64,000 nucleotides of DNA from Sphingomonas quercus (GTDB lineage: Bacteria; Pseudomonadota; Alphaproteobacteria; Sphingomonadales; Sphingomonadaceae): contig NZ_JAHKRT010000007.1 of assembly GCF_018863195.1 (NCBI RefSeq), forward strand, positions 62,001 to 126,000. Reading direction: 5' to 3'. The notes beneath the pieces are model-generated. The model saw nothing but the letters and a program-made list of their open reading frames with translations, searched no databases and was not told where the DNA came from. The position numbers and the translations under genes are program-made. Of the stretch, positions 52,759 to 63,584 are shown one piece after another; positions within the stretch are counted from its first letter, which is position 1; every line of letters begins with the position of its first letter.

Positions 52759-53873
52759 CCGTGCTGCGCGTGGAAGGCGGCGACGCGCGCCTCGGCGTCG
52801 GCGCGGATATTCGCCCAGAACAGGGCATAGTCGAACACATGGTAATTCTCGCCGCGCAGCACGAAGGCGCCATAGCCCTCGGGCGGCGGCCCGATCAGCA
52901 GCACGCCGGACGCGTCGCAGCGCGCCGGCACCGCGCCGGGCTTGAGGATCGCGTCGGTCAGGCTCGCCGTCGGCTGTAGCGCGCCGAGATTGGCCGAGGC
53001 CGGGGCGGTATCGCCCGGCCTGCCGGTCAGCGGATTGACGCAGAGCATGTGCGTGCCCTTGCGCGGCCGGCCGGTGAAGCCGGTGGAAAGGTCGAACACG
53101 TCACGCACCTGACTGGGGTCGGCGGGCTCGGCGAAGCTCTGCCAGGACAGGATGCACCCGGTCTGCCCGGCGCGCGCGCAGGGCTGGAGACCGAGCGCCG
53201 GCACGTCTGCCTCCACCGACACCGGCCAGCCCACGGCATAGGCCGCGACGATGCGCCGCTGCACCGGCTGCCCGGCGACATGTTCGGCGAGCAGGCGCAG
53301 CAGGTGGAGCGAGCCCTGGCTGTGCCCGGCGAGGATGATCGGCACATGTGGCGGCACCTGCGCGAGGAAGGCGCCGAAGGCGCGCTCCACGTCGCGATAG
53401 GCGAAATCGAGCGCCTTGCCGGCGTCCGCGGTGGAGGTGAGGAATGCCCCCATCGTCGCCTGCCGATAGCGCGGCGCCCAGATCGCGCCGACCGAGTTGA
53501 ATGCGCTCGCCTGGCTGGCCGCGAAGATGCGCAGCCGGCCGTTGGCCTCGGCGTCGTCGAGCGGCGCGTTCCAGGCGGTGCGGCGCAGATAGGTTGTCGG
53601 CGGCACATAGAAAACGGCGACGTCGGGATGGGCCGCGCGCGTCACGCCCTTGGGCGTCCAGTGTGTCGGATCGTCGGCGAGGTCGGGCCGGGCGAGCCAC
53701 GCCGCGGCGGTGCCATAATCCGGCGCACCCGCATCCCCGGGGGGCGCGAACGGGGCGGAGGGCACCAGGGCGGCACGCATCAGCCTGTCCTGGAACAGAT
53801 TCCATCCAATCCCGGCGGCGAGCGTCAGCATGATCAGACCTGCGACAATATAAAGAAAACGACGGGCCGCCAT
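52755..53873 (-). CDS. Membrane-anchored alpha/beta hydrolase (DUF3089)
   Basis: The 372-residue protein has an N-terminal membrane segment ([21 protein letters not shown]) and an alpha/beta-hydrolase body with nucleophile elbow [48 protein letters not shown] and [13 protein letters not shown] are typical of DUF3089. It probably faces the periplasm. Substrate unknown. Coupled to ruvX by a 4-base overlap; divergent from gatC. Confidence 0.88.
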   Translation of the reverse strand: MAARRFLYIVAGLIMLTLAAGIGWNLFQDRLMRAALVPSAPFAPPGDAGAPDYGTAAAWLARPDLADDPTHWTPKGVTRAAHPDVAVFYVPPTTYLRRTAWNAPLDDAEANGRLRIFAASQASAFNSVGAIWAPRYRQATMGAFLTSTADAGKALDFAYRDVERAFGAFLAQVPPHVPIILAGHSQGSLHLLRLLAEHVAGQPVQRRIVAAYAVGWPVSVEADVPALGLQPCARAGQTGCILSWQSFAEPADPSQVRDVFDLSTGFTGRPRKGTHMLCVNPLTGRPGDTAPASANLGALQPTASLTDAILKPGAVPARCDASGVLLIGPPPEGYGAFVLRGENYHVFDYALFWANIRADAEARVAAFHAQHG

Positions 53874-53978
53874 GCATCCTCACAGAGACTTGGCCCGCCT
53901 CATGGACCCGATAGCGGCGAACGACAACCTTTCCGCACCAAGCTTGAAAGCGGCGGCTACGTCGGCTAGCCGCCATGC

Positions 53979-54266
53979 ATGTCCGTAGACGCCGCCACCG
54001 TTCGCAAGGTCGCCAGCCTGGCCCGCATCGCCGTCACCGATGCCGAGGCCGAGGCGCTGGTGCCCGAATTCAACAATATCCTCGGCTGGATCGACCAGCT
54101 CGCCGCGGTCGATACCGACGGGATCGAGCCGCTCGCCGCCGTCATCCCCAATCATCTGCGCCTGCGCGATGACGTGGTGACGGACGGCAATGTGCGCGAC
54201 AAGGTGCTTGCCAACGCGCCCGAGGCGCAGCACGGCTTCTTCGCCGTTCCCAAGGTGATCGAATAG
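53979..54266 (+). CDS. gatC: Asp-tRNA(Asn)/Glu-tRNA(Gln) amidotransferase subunit C
   Basis: The 95-residue helical subunit ([73 protein letters not shown]) clamps GatA to GatB. Length and the C-terminal [10 protein letters not shown] are canonical. Its stop shares one base with the gatA GTG start (TAGTG). Confidence 0.97.
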   Translation: MSVDAATVRKVASLARIAVTDAEAEALVPEFNNILGWIDQLAAVDTDGIEPLAAVIPNHLRLRDDVVTDGNVRDKVLANAPEAQHGFFAVPKVIE

Positions 54267-55753
54267 TGACCGACAAGTCCCTGACCGACCTCGGCATCGC
54301 CGCCATCCGCGACGGCGTGAAGGCCGGCGCTTTCACCGCGCGCGAGGTGGCGGAGGCGCATGTCGCCGCTGTCGCTGACGCCCGCGCGCTCAACGCCTTC
54401 CTTGTCGAGACGCCCGATCGGGCGCTCGCCGCTGCGGACGCCGCCGACGCCGATCGCGCCGCCGGCACGTTGAAGCCGCTGTCGGGCGTGCCGCTCGGCA
54501 TCAAGGACCTGTTCTGCACCGAGGGTGTCGAGACGACTGCGGCGAGCGGCATCCTCAAGGGCTTCACGCCCACCTATGAATCGACGATCACGGCGAAGCT
54601 GTTCGCGGCCGGCGCGGGCATGCTCGGCAAGCTGAACCTCGATCAGTTCGCGATGGGCTCGTCCAACGAGACCTCCGCCTTCGGCAACGTCATCTCGCCA
54701 TGGCGGCGGGGCGATGGCGGCAACGCCCCGATGGCGCCAGGCGGCTCGTCCGGCGGCTCCTCGGCGGCGGTGGCGGCACGGCTCTGCCCGGGCGCCACCG
54801 GCACCGACACCGGCGGCTCGATCCGCCAGCCGGCCGCCTTCACCGGCATCGCCGGCATCAAGCCGACCTATGGCCGCTGTTCGCGCTGGGGCGTGATCGC
54901 CTTCGCCTCCTCGCTCGATCAGGCGGGGCCGATGGCGCGCGACGTGCGCGATTGCGCGATCATGCTGGAGGCGATGGCCGGCTTCGACGCGAAGGACGCG
55001 ACCTCGCTCGACCTGCCCGTGCCCCACTGGGAAGCCAATCTTTCCGGCGATCTCAAGGGCAAGCGCGTCGGCGTTCCCGCCGAATATCGGGTGGATGGAA
55101 TGCCGGCCGAGATCGAGGCGCTGTGGCGTCGCGGCGAAGAGTATCTGCGCGACGCCGGCGCCGAGATCGTGCCGGTGTCGCTGCCGCACACCGCGCATGC
55201 GCTGCCGACCTATTACATCATCGCGCCGGCCGAGGCCTCGTCGAACCTCGCCCGCTATGACGGCGTGCGCTACGGGCTGCGCGACCTGCCCGACGGCGCG
55301 AACCTCCAGGAGATGTACGCCGCCACCCGCGCCGCCGGCTTCGGCGCGGAGGTGCGCCGGCGCATCATGATCGGCACCTATGTGCTCTCGGCCGGCTTCT
55401 ACGACGCCTATTATACCAAGGCGCAGAAGGTCCGCGCGCTGATCGCCCGCGATTTCGAGCGCGCCTTCGGGGCCTGCGACGTCATCCTCACGCCGACGGC
55501 GCCGTCGGCCGCGTTCGCGCTCGGCGAGAAGATGGCCGATCCGCTGGCCATGTATCTCAACGACGTGTTCACCGTGCCCTCCTCGCTGGCGGGCCTGCCG
55601 GCCATGTCGGTGCCGGCGGGGCTGGACGGGCAGGGCCTGCCGCTCGGCCTTCAGATCATCGGCCGCCCGTTCGACGAGCAGGGCGTGCTCAACGCGGGTC
55701 TGGCGATCGAACAGCGCGCCGGCTTTGTCGCGCGACCGGAGAAATGGTGGTGA
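54266..55753 (+). CDS. gatA: Amidotransferase subunit A (amidase)
   Basis: The 495-residue amidase hydrolyses glutamine to supply ammonia for Glu-tRNA(Gln)/Asp-tRNA(Asn) amidation. The Ser-cisSer-Lys triad is visible: Lys in [10 protein letters not shown], Ser in [15 protein letters not shown] and Ser in [17 protein letters not shown] start directly follows gatC. The end overlaps gatB by 10 bases. Confidence 0.97.
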   Translation: MTDKSLTDLGIAAIRDGVKAGAFTAREVAEAHVAAVADARALNAFLVETPDRALAAADAADADRAAGTLKPLSGVPLGIKDLFCTEGVETTAASGILKGFTPTYESTITAKLFAAGAGMLGKLNLDQFAMGSSNETSAFGNVISPWRRGDGGNAPMAPGGSSGGSSAAVAARLCPGATGTDTGGSIRQPAAFTGIAGIKPTYGRCSRWGVIAFASSLDQAGPMARDVRDCAIMLEAMAGFDAKDATSLDLPVPHWEANLSGDLKGKRVGVPAEYRVDGMPAEIEALWRRGEEYLRDAGAEIVPVSLPHTAHALPTYYIIAPAEASSNLARYDGVRYGLRDLPDGANLQEMYAATRAAGFGAEVRRRIMIGTYVLSAGFYDAYYTKAQKVRALIARDFERAFGACDVILTPTAPSAAFALGEKMADPLAMYLNDVFTVPSSLAGLPAMSVPAGLDGQGLPLGLQIIGRPFDEQGVLNAGLAIEQRAGFVARPEKWW

Positions 55754-57252
55754 GCGTCTATCAGCTGGAAGGCGCGACCGGCGCCTGGGAAGTGGTGATC
55801 GGGCTGGAAGTCCATGCCCAGGTCACCTCCGAGGCCAAGCTCTTCTCGGGCGCCTCGACGAAATTCGGCGCAGAGCCGAACGCGAACGTGTCGCTGGTCG
55901 ATGCGGCGATGCCAGGCATGCTGCCGGTGCCGAACCGGGAATGCATCCGCCAGGCAGTGCGCACCGGCATGGCGATCGAGGCGGAGATCAATCGCTGGTC
56001 GCGCTTCGATCGCAAGAATTATTTCTACGCCGATCTGCCGCAGGGCTATCAGATCAGCCAGCTTTACCATCCCTTGGTCGGCGAGGGCGTCGTCGCCATC
56101 GAGCCGCTGGAGCGCGACGGCCCCGGCGAGGCGAAGAAGGTCCGCGTCGAGCGCATCCATGTCGAGCAGGACGCCGGCAAGCTGATGCACGATCAGCATC
56201 CGACCCGCTCCTATGTCGATCTGAACAGGTCGGGCGTGGCGCTGATGGAAATCGTGTCGCGGCCGGACATGCGCTCGCCGGCCGAGGCGGGGGCCTATAT
56301 CCGCAAGCTGCGCGCCATCCTGCGCTATGTCGGCTCGTGCGACGGCAATATGGAGGAAGGCTCCATGCGCGCGGACGTGAACGTGTCGGTGCGCCGCGTC
56401 GGAACGGAAGAGCTCGGCACGCGCACCGAGACGAAGAACGTCAATTCGGTCCGCTTCGTCATGGCCGCGATCGAGCATGAGGCGCGCCGCCAGATCGCCG
56501 TGATCGAGGATGGCGGCAAGGTGGTGCAGGAAACCCGCCTGTTCGATCCGGACAAGGGCGTCACCCGCTCGATGCGCTCCAAGGAGGACGCGCACGACTA
56601 TCGCTATTTCCCGGACCCGGACCTGCTGCCGCTGGAACTCGACGAGGCGTTTATCGCGGAATGCCGCGAGAGCCTGCCCGAGCTGCCGGACGCCAAGCGC
56701 GATCGTTATGTCGACGCCCTCGGCCTCACGCCTTACGCCGCCGACGTGCTGACCGCGGACGTCGAGACGGCGCGCTGGTTCGAGGCGTTGCTGGTCGATG
56801 CGGCGGCCGCGCAGAATGCGCCGCAGGAGGCGGTGGCCAAGGCGGCGGCCAATTGGGTGACGTCCGACCTGTTCGGCGCGCTCAATCGGCTCGGCCGCGA
56901 GATCGGCGACAGCCCGGTCTCGCCGAGGCAGGGCGCGGCGCTGCTCGCGCTCGTGGCCGACGGGACGCTGTCCGGCAGCCTCGCCAAGCAGGTGTTCGAG
57001 GTGATGCTTGAGACCGGCGAGGACCCGGCGGCGATCGTCGAGGCACGCGGCCTGAAGCAGACCAGCGACACCGGCGCGATCGAGGCGGAAATCGCGAAGA
57101 TCATGGCGGCCAATGCCGACAAGGTCGCCGAATATCGCTCGGGCAAGGACAAATTGTTCGGCTTCTTCGTCGGCCAGACGATGCGGGCGATGGGCGGCAA
57201 GGCCAATCCGGCCGTGGTCAACGAAGTGCTCAAGAAGGCGCTGGACGGCTGA
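55744..57252 (+). CDS. gatB: Amidotransferase subunit B (tRNA kinase/amidotransferase)
   Basis: The 502-residue subunit phosphorylates and amidates mischarged tRNA. Visible: [54 protein letters not shown] and [24 protein letters not shown], and the C-terminal YqeY/GatB tail ending [31 protein letters not shown] at 55744 lies within the end of gatA. Completes gatCAB; its presence implies indirect charging of Gln and/or Asn tRNA. Confidence 0.97.
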   Translation: MVVSVYQLEGATGAWEVVIGLEVHAQVTSEAKLFSGASTKFGAEPNANVSLVDAAMPGMLPVPNRECIRQAVRTGMAIEAEINRWSRFDRKNYFYADLPQGYQISQLYHPLVGEGVVAIEPLERDGPGEAKKVRVERIHVEQDAGKLMHDQHPTRSYVDLNRSGVALMEIVSRPDMRSPAEAGAYIRKLRAILRYVGSCDGNMEEGSMRADVNVSVRRVGTEELGTRTETKNVNSVRFVMAAIEHEARRQIAVIEDGGKVVQETRLFDPDKGVTRSMRSKEDAHDYRYFPDPDLLPLELDEAFIAECRESLPELPDAKRDRYVDALGLTPYAADVLTADVETARWFEALLVDAAAAQNAPQEAVAKAAANWVTSDLFGALNRLGREIGDSPVSPRQGAALLALVADGTLSGSLAKQVFEVMLETGEDPAAIVEARGLKQTSDTGAIEAEIAKIMAANADKVAEYRSGKDKLFGFFVGQTMRAMGGKANPAVVNEVLKKALDG

Positions 57253-57340
57253 GGCGGTATTGGCGGGCGGTGGCGCGGGCTCCCGCCTTGCCCTGCCGCC
57301 GTCGCTGCGATAGACGCGCCTTCGACCGGCGGCTCTCTAA

Positions 57341-57425
57341 GCGGGCGTGGCGGAACTGGTAGACGCGCTGGATTTAGGTTCCAGTATCGCAAGATGTGGG
57401 GGTTCGAGTCCCTTCGCCCGCACCA
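57341..57425 (+). tRNA. tRNA-Leu(TAG)
   Basis: Class II tRNA: acceptor GCGGGCG/CGCCCGC, anticodon stem CTGGA/TCCAG with loop TTTAGGT (anticodon TAG), a long variable arm, T arm with GGTTCGAGTCC and encoded CCA. Confidence 0.96.
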
Positions 57426-57496
57426 GCTCCCGTGCTTTCGTGGACGGGAGACGCCCATTTGCAATTTCAGGATAAGCAACGGGAAGGCCCGATAAC

Positions 57497-59188
57497 ATGC
57501 AGACGGTCGAGACTTTGAACGAGGGGCTTCGCCGCGCCTACACCCTCACCATCACGGCGACGGAAATCGATGCGCGCGTCAACGACCAGCTGGCGCGTGT
57601 CGCGCCGCAGGTGCGCATGCCCGGTTTCCGCCCCGGCAAGGTGCCGGCCAACCTCGTTCGCAAGATGCACGGCCCCGCCCTCCAGCAGGAGGCGCTGCAG
57701 GACGCCGTGCAGCAGGGCGTGCAGTCGCTGCTCGCCGAGAAGCAGCTGCGCCCGGCGATGCAGCCGGCGGTAGAGTTGGACGAGGGCTATGAGCCCGGCA
57801 AGGACGCCGAGGTCAAGGTGACGCTGGAGGTGCTGCCCCAGATCCCGACGCCTTCGATCGAGGGCCTCAAGCTGGAGCGGCTGACCGTCGAGGCCACCGA
57901 CGCCGAGATCGACGAGCAGGTCGGCCGCATCGCTGCGCAGCAGAAGATGTACGATCCTGCTCCCGAGGGCCATCCGGCCGTCGAGGGCGATCTCGTCACC
58001 ATGGATTTCGCGGGTTCCGTGAACGGCGTCGCGTTTGACGGCGGCACCGGTTCCGGCATGGCCGTCGAGCTCGGCTCCGGCCGGCTGATCCCGGGCTTCG
58101 AAGAGCAGCTCGAGGGCGTGAAGCTGGGCGAGAGCCGCTCGCTCAACGTCACCTTCCCGAAGGATTATCCGGAAAAGAAGCTGGCCGGCAAGGATGCCGT
58201 GTTCGAAGTCACCGTCACCGAGCTGAAGGTGCCCAAGGACGGCGGCGCGCCGGACGACGAGTTCGCCAAGAGCCTCGGCCTGGAGAGCCTGGACCAGCTT
58301 CGCGGTCTCATCAAGGGTCAGGTCGAGCAGGAGCTGAATGGCCTCACTCGCACCTATATGAAGCGCAAGCTGCTCGATCAGCTCGCCGAGAATCACGATT
58401 TCGACGTGCCGCCGTCGATGGTCGAGGCCGAGTTCGAGCAGATCTGGCGCCAGCTGGAGCATGAGGCGACGCACGAGGCCGATCCCGAGGCCGCCCGCGC
58501 CGAGCTCGAAAATGATCGCGACGATTATCGCAAGATCGCCGAGCGCCGCGTCCGCCTCGGCCTGCTCCTCTCCGAAATCGGCAACGCCAATGGCGTCACG
58601 GTGACGGACCAGGAGATGAACCGCCTCATCGCCCAGGCGGCGCAGCAATATGCCCCGGACCAGCGCCAGCGCTTCGCCGAATATGTCTCGCAGGACGCGA
58701 TGGCCGCCGCCCAGCTGCGCGCCCCGCTCTATGAGGACAAGGTGGTCGACTGGCTGTTCAGCACGGCCGAGATCAGCGACCGCGCCGTGACTCGCGCCGA
58801 GCTGGAAGCCGCGATCGAATCCGACGACGGCTTCGCCACCGGCACCCATATCCACGATCATGATCACGATCACGATCATGACCATGATCATCACGATCAT
58901 GACCATGATCACCACGATCATGACCACGATCACGGTCACGATCACAGCCACGAGGCCCAGGCCGAGGCGGCGCCCAAACCGAAGGCCAAGAAGGCGCCGG
59001 CCAAGAAGGCCGCCGCACCTGCGGCGGATGCCGAGGCGGAGGCTGCTCCCGCCGAGGAGAAGCCCGCGGCAAAGCGCAAGCCCGCCGCCAAGAAGGCCGC
59101 CCCTGCCGCCGACGCCGAAGCGCCTGCCGCCGAGGCCGACGCCAAGCCCAAGGCGAAGCGCGCCGCCAAGCCGAAGGCGGCCGAATAA
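57497..59188 (+). CDS. tig: Trigger factor chaperone with His/Asp-rich C-terminal extension
   Basis: The 563-residue protein has the ribosome-binding N-terminal domain (MPGFRPGKVPANLVRKMHG), an FKBP-type PPIase domain (GDLVTMDFAGSVNGVAFDGG, IPGFEEQLEGVKLGESRSL) and the helical chaperone domain to about residue 445. A tail follows: residues 451-486 hold 19 His alternating with Asp, then about 75 residues of Ala/Lys/Pro (KPKAKKAPAKKAAAP). Typical trigger factors stop near 430-460, so the tail is additional. It could bind zinc or nickel. Upstream of the GT2 and clpP-clpX genes, the usual tig-clpP-clpX cluster. Confidence 0.96.
   Translation: MQTVETLNEGLRRAYTLTITATEIDARVNDQLARVAPQVRMPGFRPGKVPANLVRKMHGPALQQEALQDAVQQGVQSLLAEKQLRPAMQPAVELDEGYEPGKDAEVKVTLEVLPQIPTPSIEGLKLERLTVEATDAEIDEQVGRIAAQQKMYDPAPEGHPAVEGDLVTMDFAGSVNGVAFDGGTGSGMAVELGSGRLIPGFEEQLEGVKLGESRSLNVTFPKDYPEKKLAGKDAVFEVTVTELKVPKDGGAPDDEFAKSLGLESLDQLRGLIKGQVEQELNGLTRTYMKRKLLDQLAENHDFDVPPSMVEAEFEQIWRQLEHEATHEADPEAARAELENDRDDYRKIAERRVRLGLLLSEIGNANGVTVTDQEMNRLIAQAAQQYAPDQRQRFAEYVSQDAMAAAQLRAPLYEDKVVDWLFSTAEISDRAVTRAELEAAIESDDGFATGTHIHDHDHDHDHDHDHHDHDHDHHDHDHDHGHDHSHEAQAEAAPKPKAKKAPAKKAAAPAADAEAEAAPAEEKPAAKRKPAAKKAAPAADAEAPAAEADAKPKAKRAAKPKAAE
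58847..58954 (+). repeat. GAYCAY hexanucleotide-type repeat within tig
   Basis: Tandem GATCAT, GATCAC and GACCAT units encode the His-Asp tract of trigger factor. As 3- or 6-base units, copy-number change would keep the frame, so tail length may vary among strains. Confidence 0.8.
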
Positions 59189-59233
59189 TCCCGGCGGCTT
59201 TCGCACCGCGCCGCCCTGCATAGGCAGAGGCCC

Positions 59234-60235
59234 ATGTCCGCTTCCGAAGCGAGTTCGCCGATGGATGGTGATATGGGCCGACGCCCGCGCGTCGCGATCC
59301 TGCTGCCTTGCTGGAACGAAGAGGCGGCCATCGGCCGCACGGTGGCGGCATTCCGGGCCTCGGCGCCGGATGCCGCCATCTACGTTTACGACAATAATTC
59401 GTCGGACGGCACGATGGCGGCGGCGCGCGCCGCCGGCGCCATCGTCCGGTCGGAGCGGATGCAGGGCAAGGGCCATGTCGTCCGCCGGATGTTCGCCGAT
59501 GTCGATGCCGACATCTACGTCCTCGCCGATGGCGACCTCACCTATGACGCCGCCGCGCTGCCCCAGCTGATCGACCGGCTGGTGGACGAGCAGCTCGACA
59601 TGGTCGTCGGCGCGCGCAAATCGGAGGTGGAGCTGGCCTATCGGCGCGGACATCGCCTGGGCAACCGCTTGCTCACCGGCATGCTGGCGCGGCTGTTCGG
59701 GCGCAGCTTCACCGATATCCTGTCGGGCTACCGCGTCTTCTCGCGCCGCTTCGTGAAGAGCTTCCCGGTGCTGTCCTCCGGCTTCGAGATCGAGACCGAG
59801 ATCAGCGTCCACGCGCTGGAGCTGCGCATGCCGGTGGCCGAGATCGTCACCGCCTACGCCGCCCGGCCAGAAGGCTCGGCGTCCAAGCTGTCCACCTATC
59901 GTGACGGCTGGCGCATCCTCAACACCATCCTCACCCTGTTCCGCGTCGAGCGGCCGGTGCTGTTCTTCGGCGGCCTCGGCCTCCTCCTCATTCTCGTCGC
60001 CCTGGTGCTGGCCGAGCCGCTCGCCGAGACCTATCTCGCCACCGGCCTGGTGCCGCGCCTGCCGACGGCGGTCCTCGCCACCGGCCTCACCATCGTCGCG
60101 TTCCTCTGCTTCTTCACCGGCGTGATCCTCGACACGGTGGTGCGCGGCCGGCGGGAGATGCGTCGCCTCGCCTATCTCGCCCATCCGGCGCCGGCAGCGG
60201 CAGCGGGAGCGCGGGGGCCGTCCGCTTCCACTTGA
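59234..60235 (+). CDS. Family 2 glycosyltransferase with C-terminal membrane helices
   Basis: The 333-residue protein has a GT-A fold: VAILLPCWNEEAAIGRTVAAF, IYVYDNNSSDGT, nucleotide/metal site YVLADGDLTYD and VGARKSE, TDILSGYRVFSRRFVKSFP, as in polyprenyl-phosphate hexose synthases and similar. Two hydrophobic segments near the C-terminus (PVLFFGGLGLLLILVALVLA and VLATGLTIVAFLCFFTGVIL) anchor it in the inner membrane. Sugar and acceptor are unknown. It lies between tig and clpP, interrupting the standard cluster. Confidence 0.9.
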   Translation: MSASEASSPMDGDMGRRPRVAILLPCWNEEAAIGRTVAAFRASAPDAAIYVYDNNSSDGTMAAARAAGAIVRSERMQGKGHVVRRMFADVDADIYVLADGDLTYDAAALPQLIDRLVDEQLDMVVGARKSEVELAYRRGHRLGNRLLTGMLARLFGRSFTDILSGYRVFSRRFVKSFPVLSSGFEIETEISVHALELRMPVAEIVTAYAARPEGSASKLSTYRDGWRILNTILTLFRVERPVLFFGGLGLLLILVALVLAEPLAETYLATGLVPRLPTAVLATGLTIVAFLCFFTGVILDTVVRGRREMRRLAYLAHPAPAAAAGARGPSAST

Positions 60236-60291
60236 AGTCTCCTCCGCGAAAGCCGATGTTGCTTTTTCCCAGCTAAGGATTTGGTCTTCCC

Positions 60292-60930
60292 ATGAGCATC
60301 GACCACGCCGACATCACCGCCGGCCTCGTTCCCATCGTCATCGAACAGTCCAATCGCGGTGAGCGGAGCTTCGACATCTTCTCGCGCCTGCTGCGCGAGC
60401 GGATCGTGTTCGTCACCGGCCAGGTCGAGGACCATATGGCCTCGCTGATCGTCGCCCAGCTGCTCTTCCTCGAGTCGGAAAACCCGAAGAAGGACATCTT
60501 CATGTACATCAACTCGCCGGGCGGCGTGGTGACGGCGGGCCTCGCGATCCACGACACCATGCAGTATATCCGCCCGCGCGTCGGCACGGTGTGCATCGGT
60601 CAGGCGGCGTCGATGGGCAGCTTCCTGCTCGCGGCCGGCGAGCCGGGCATGCGCATCGCGCTGACCAACAGCCGCATCATGGTCCACCAGCCGTCGGGCG
60701 GGGCCCAGGGCATGGCCGCCGATATCGAGATCCAGGCCCGCGAGATCCTGCGCATGCGCCACCGGCTGAACAGCCTCTACGCGCAATATACCGGCCAGCC
60801 GATCGAGGAGATCGAGAAGGCGATGGACCGCGACAAGTTCCTCGAGGCGGACGAGGCCAAGGCCTTCGGCATCATCGACGAGGTGTTTGACAAGCGCCCG
60901 GCGCCCGCCGAGGAGAAGGCGGCCGCGTGA
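60292..60930 (+). CDS. clpP: ATP-dependent Clp protease proteolytic subunit
   Basis: The 212-residue serine peptidase shows [39 protein letters not shown], catalytic Ser in [14 protein letters not shown] and His in [20 protein letters not shown]. It forms the tetradecameric chamber that degrades substrates unfolded by ClpX/ClpA. 148 bases upstream of clpX. Confidence 0.97.
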   Translation: MSIDHADITAGLVPIVIEQSNRGERSFDIFSRLLRERIVFVTGQVEDHMASLIVAQLLFLESENPKKDIFMYINSPGGVVTAGLAIHDTMQYIRPRVGTVCIGQAASMGSFLLAAGEPGMRIALTNSRIMVHQPSGGAQGMAADIEIQAREILRMRHRLNSLYAQYTGQPIEEIEKAMDRDKFLEADEAKAFGIIDEVFDKRPAPAEEKAAA

Positions 60931-61078
60931 TGCGTTTGTCGTCAATCCCTTGTTTGCAGATGCGGGATAGACATATGATTAGGCCGTCGCCGATGTTTGG
61001 CGACGGTCCGGGGCTGTGGATCAAGCGGTGGGGCAGGGTGCGCCGCCGGCTTCCGCAGCGGATGAGGATAAGAGTTCT

Positions 61079-62353
<1,275 letters not shown>

Positions 62354-62380
62354 CGCCTCGCTTTATCGACAAGGCATGAA

Positions 62381-62414
62381 GGGCCGCCGCGGGACATCTC
62401 GCGGCGGCCCTTTT
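62381..62414 (+). terminator. Intrinsic terminator after clpX
   Basis: GGGCCGCCGCG (62381-62391) pairs with CGCGGCGGCCC (62400-62410) and is followed by TTTTCC. Confidence 0.9.
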
Positions 62415-62546
62415 CCTTTGCCTTTGCAAGGCGTTGCGGGAATTGCGGAGATTGGCTGTCGGAACGTTAGGGTTAATCGCCCGTCAATTGTCGGCTAAAG
62501 TTACATATTGATTTTGTTAACTATATTTCCCTTTGGGCAAATGAAT

Positions 62547-62562
62547 TGGCACGCCGCTTGCT
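62547..62562 (+). promoter_or_regulatory. Sigma-54 (-24/-12) promoter
   Basis: TGGCACGCCGCTTGCT matches the sigma-54 consensus TGGCACG-N4-TTGCW at every defined base, with GG and GC 12 bases apart. It lies 33 bases before the ATG of the PEPxxWA-CTERM gene, in an AT-rich leader. PEP-CTERM genes in other proteobacteria are known to be controlled by RpoN with the PrsK/PrsR system, which fits. Confidence 0.8.
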
Positions 62563-62594
62563 CTTATCTCCCTTGTCACACCAGGGAGAAAGAC

Positions 62595-63497
62595 ATGCCT
62601 ACCAAGCAGAACGCAATTTACGCACTCACCTTCATCGGCGCCCTTGTCGCTTATACTGCGCCGGCGGCTGCCGTCGTTACTTCGAGCAGCAGCGCTTATG
62701 GCGTGAAGGCCAATGTAAACGTGCTCGCCAACGTTCTCGACTTGAAGGCCGGCATCGGCTCGACTTCAGGCAGCGCGCCCGGCGCCTATGACAAGAGCAA
62801 CACTGTCGCCAAGGTAACGGCCGGCACGAACCTGACCACCCGGGTGTTCGGCGTTCCCGTGGTCAACGCCAAGGTCGGCATCGGCACCGGGGTCATCACC
62901 ACCCGCGCCAAGTCCGACGTGCCGAACGCGGTCAATGCCTCCGCCAGCGCCACGGTCGACAATCTCGGCGTGAACTTCACCCCGCTCAACCTGCTCGGTC
63001 TCGACCTTGTCTCGCTGAATGTCGGCGCCAGGGCGATCACCTCCACCACCCAGGTTGGCGTCGGCCCGGACGGGCTGTGGGGCAGCGGCAGCTCCGACCT
63101 CGCCGGCCTCAACATCACCGGCGGCCTGCTCGGCCTGCTCAAGCTCGACTTCAGCGCGCTCGCCCATGCCGGCCCGAACACCGCGATCAACCTCGGCGCC
63201 ATCTCGCTGATCCTCAACGAGCAGCAGCAGACGATCACCGACGACAGCATCTCGTTCTTCACCAACGCGCTGCGCATCACGCTGACCGACTATGCGCTGA
63301 ACGGCCACCTGCTCAACGGCAACATCATCGTCGGCCACTCGGAGGCGCGCATCTCCGGTTACGTGCCGCCGGTCGTCACTCCGCCGGCCGCGGCGGTCCC
63401 CGAGCCCGCCACCTGGGCGATGATGATCCTCGGCTTCGGCATGGTCGGCTTCGGCGCCCGCCAGCGCCGCTCGCGGATGGCCCGGGTCACGGCCTGA
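62595..63497 (+). CDS. Secreted PEPxxWA-CTERM sorting-domain protein
   Basis: The 300-residue protein has a signal peptide (NAIYALTFIGALVAYTAPAAA), a body rich in Ser/Thr/Asn/Ala beta strands (VKANVNVLANVLDLKAGIG, LTTRVFGVPVVNAKVGIGTG) and the C-terminal VPEPATWAMMILGFGMVGFG plus RQRRSRM tail, a PEPxxWA exosortase signal. It should be exported, cleaved and attached to or released with extracellular polysaccharide. AGGGAGAAAG precedes the ATG. A sigma-54 promoter lies just upstream and a strong stem-loop follows. Exact role unknown. Confidence 0.9.
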   Translation: MPTKQNAIYALTFIGALVAYTAPAAAVVTSSSSAYGVKANVNVLANVLDLKAGIGSTSGSAPGAYDKSNTVAKVTAGTNLTTRVFGVPVVNAKVGIGTGVITTRAKSDVPNAVNASASATVDNLGVNFTPLNLLGLDLVSLNVGARAITSTTQVGVGPDGLWGSGSSDLAGLNITGGLLGLLKLDFSALAHAGPNTAINLGAISLILNEQQQTITDDSISFFTNALRITLTDYALNGHLLNGNIIVGHSEARISGYVPPVVTPPAAAVPEPATWAMMILGFGMVGFGARQRRSRMARVTA

Positions 63498-63504
63498 GCC
63501 CCAC

Positions 63505-63548
63505 GCGGGACGGATCGGGCCGCACTCTCCGGCCGCGATCTGTCCCGC
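63505..63548 (+). terminator. Long stem-loop after PEPxxWA-CTERM gene
   Basis: GCGGGAC-GATCG-GGCC on the left pairs with GGCC-CGATC-GTCCCGC on the right (63531-63548), interrupted by single mismatches, 7 bases after the stop. There is no T-run, so it may stabilise the mRNA rather than terminate transcription. Confidence 0.5.
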
Positions 63549-63584
63549 GCTTGGAAAATCATTGCGGCCCCGCCACAAGAGGGC

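Noticed and set aside
58847-58954. Regular short repeats resembling a CRISPR or satellite
   Set aside because: Units are 3-6 bases, uninterrupted and in frame within tig, with no spacers; no CRISPR array or cas gene is seen in the window.
57467-60184. Frame of about 900 codons on the minus strand across tig and the glycosyltransferase
   Set aside because: It is antisense to two well-supported genes and consists of low-complexity Ile/Val/Met and Gly/Arg runs produced by the His-Asp repeat read backwards.
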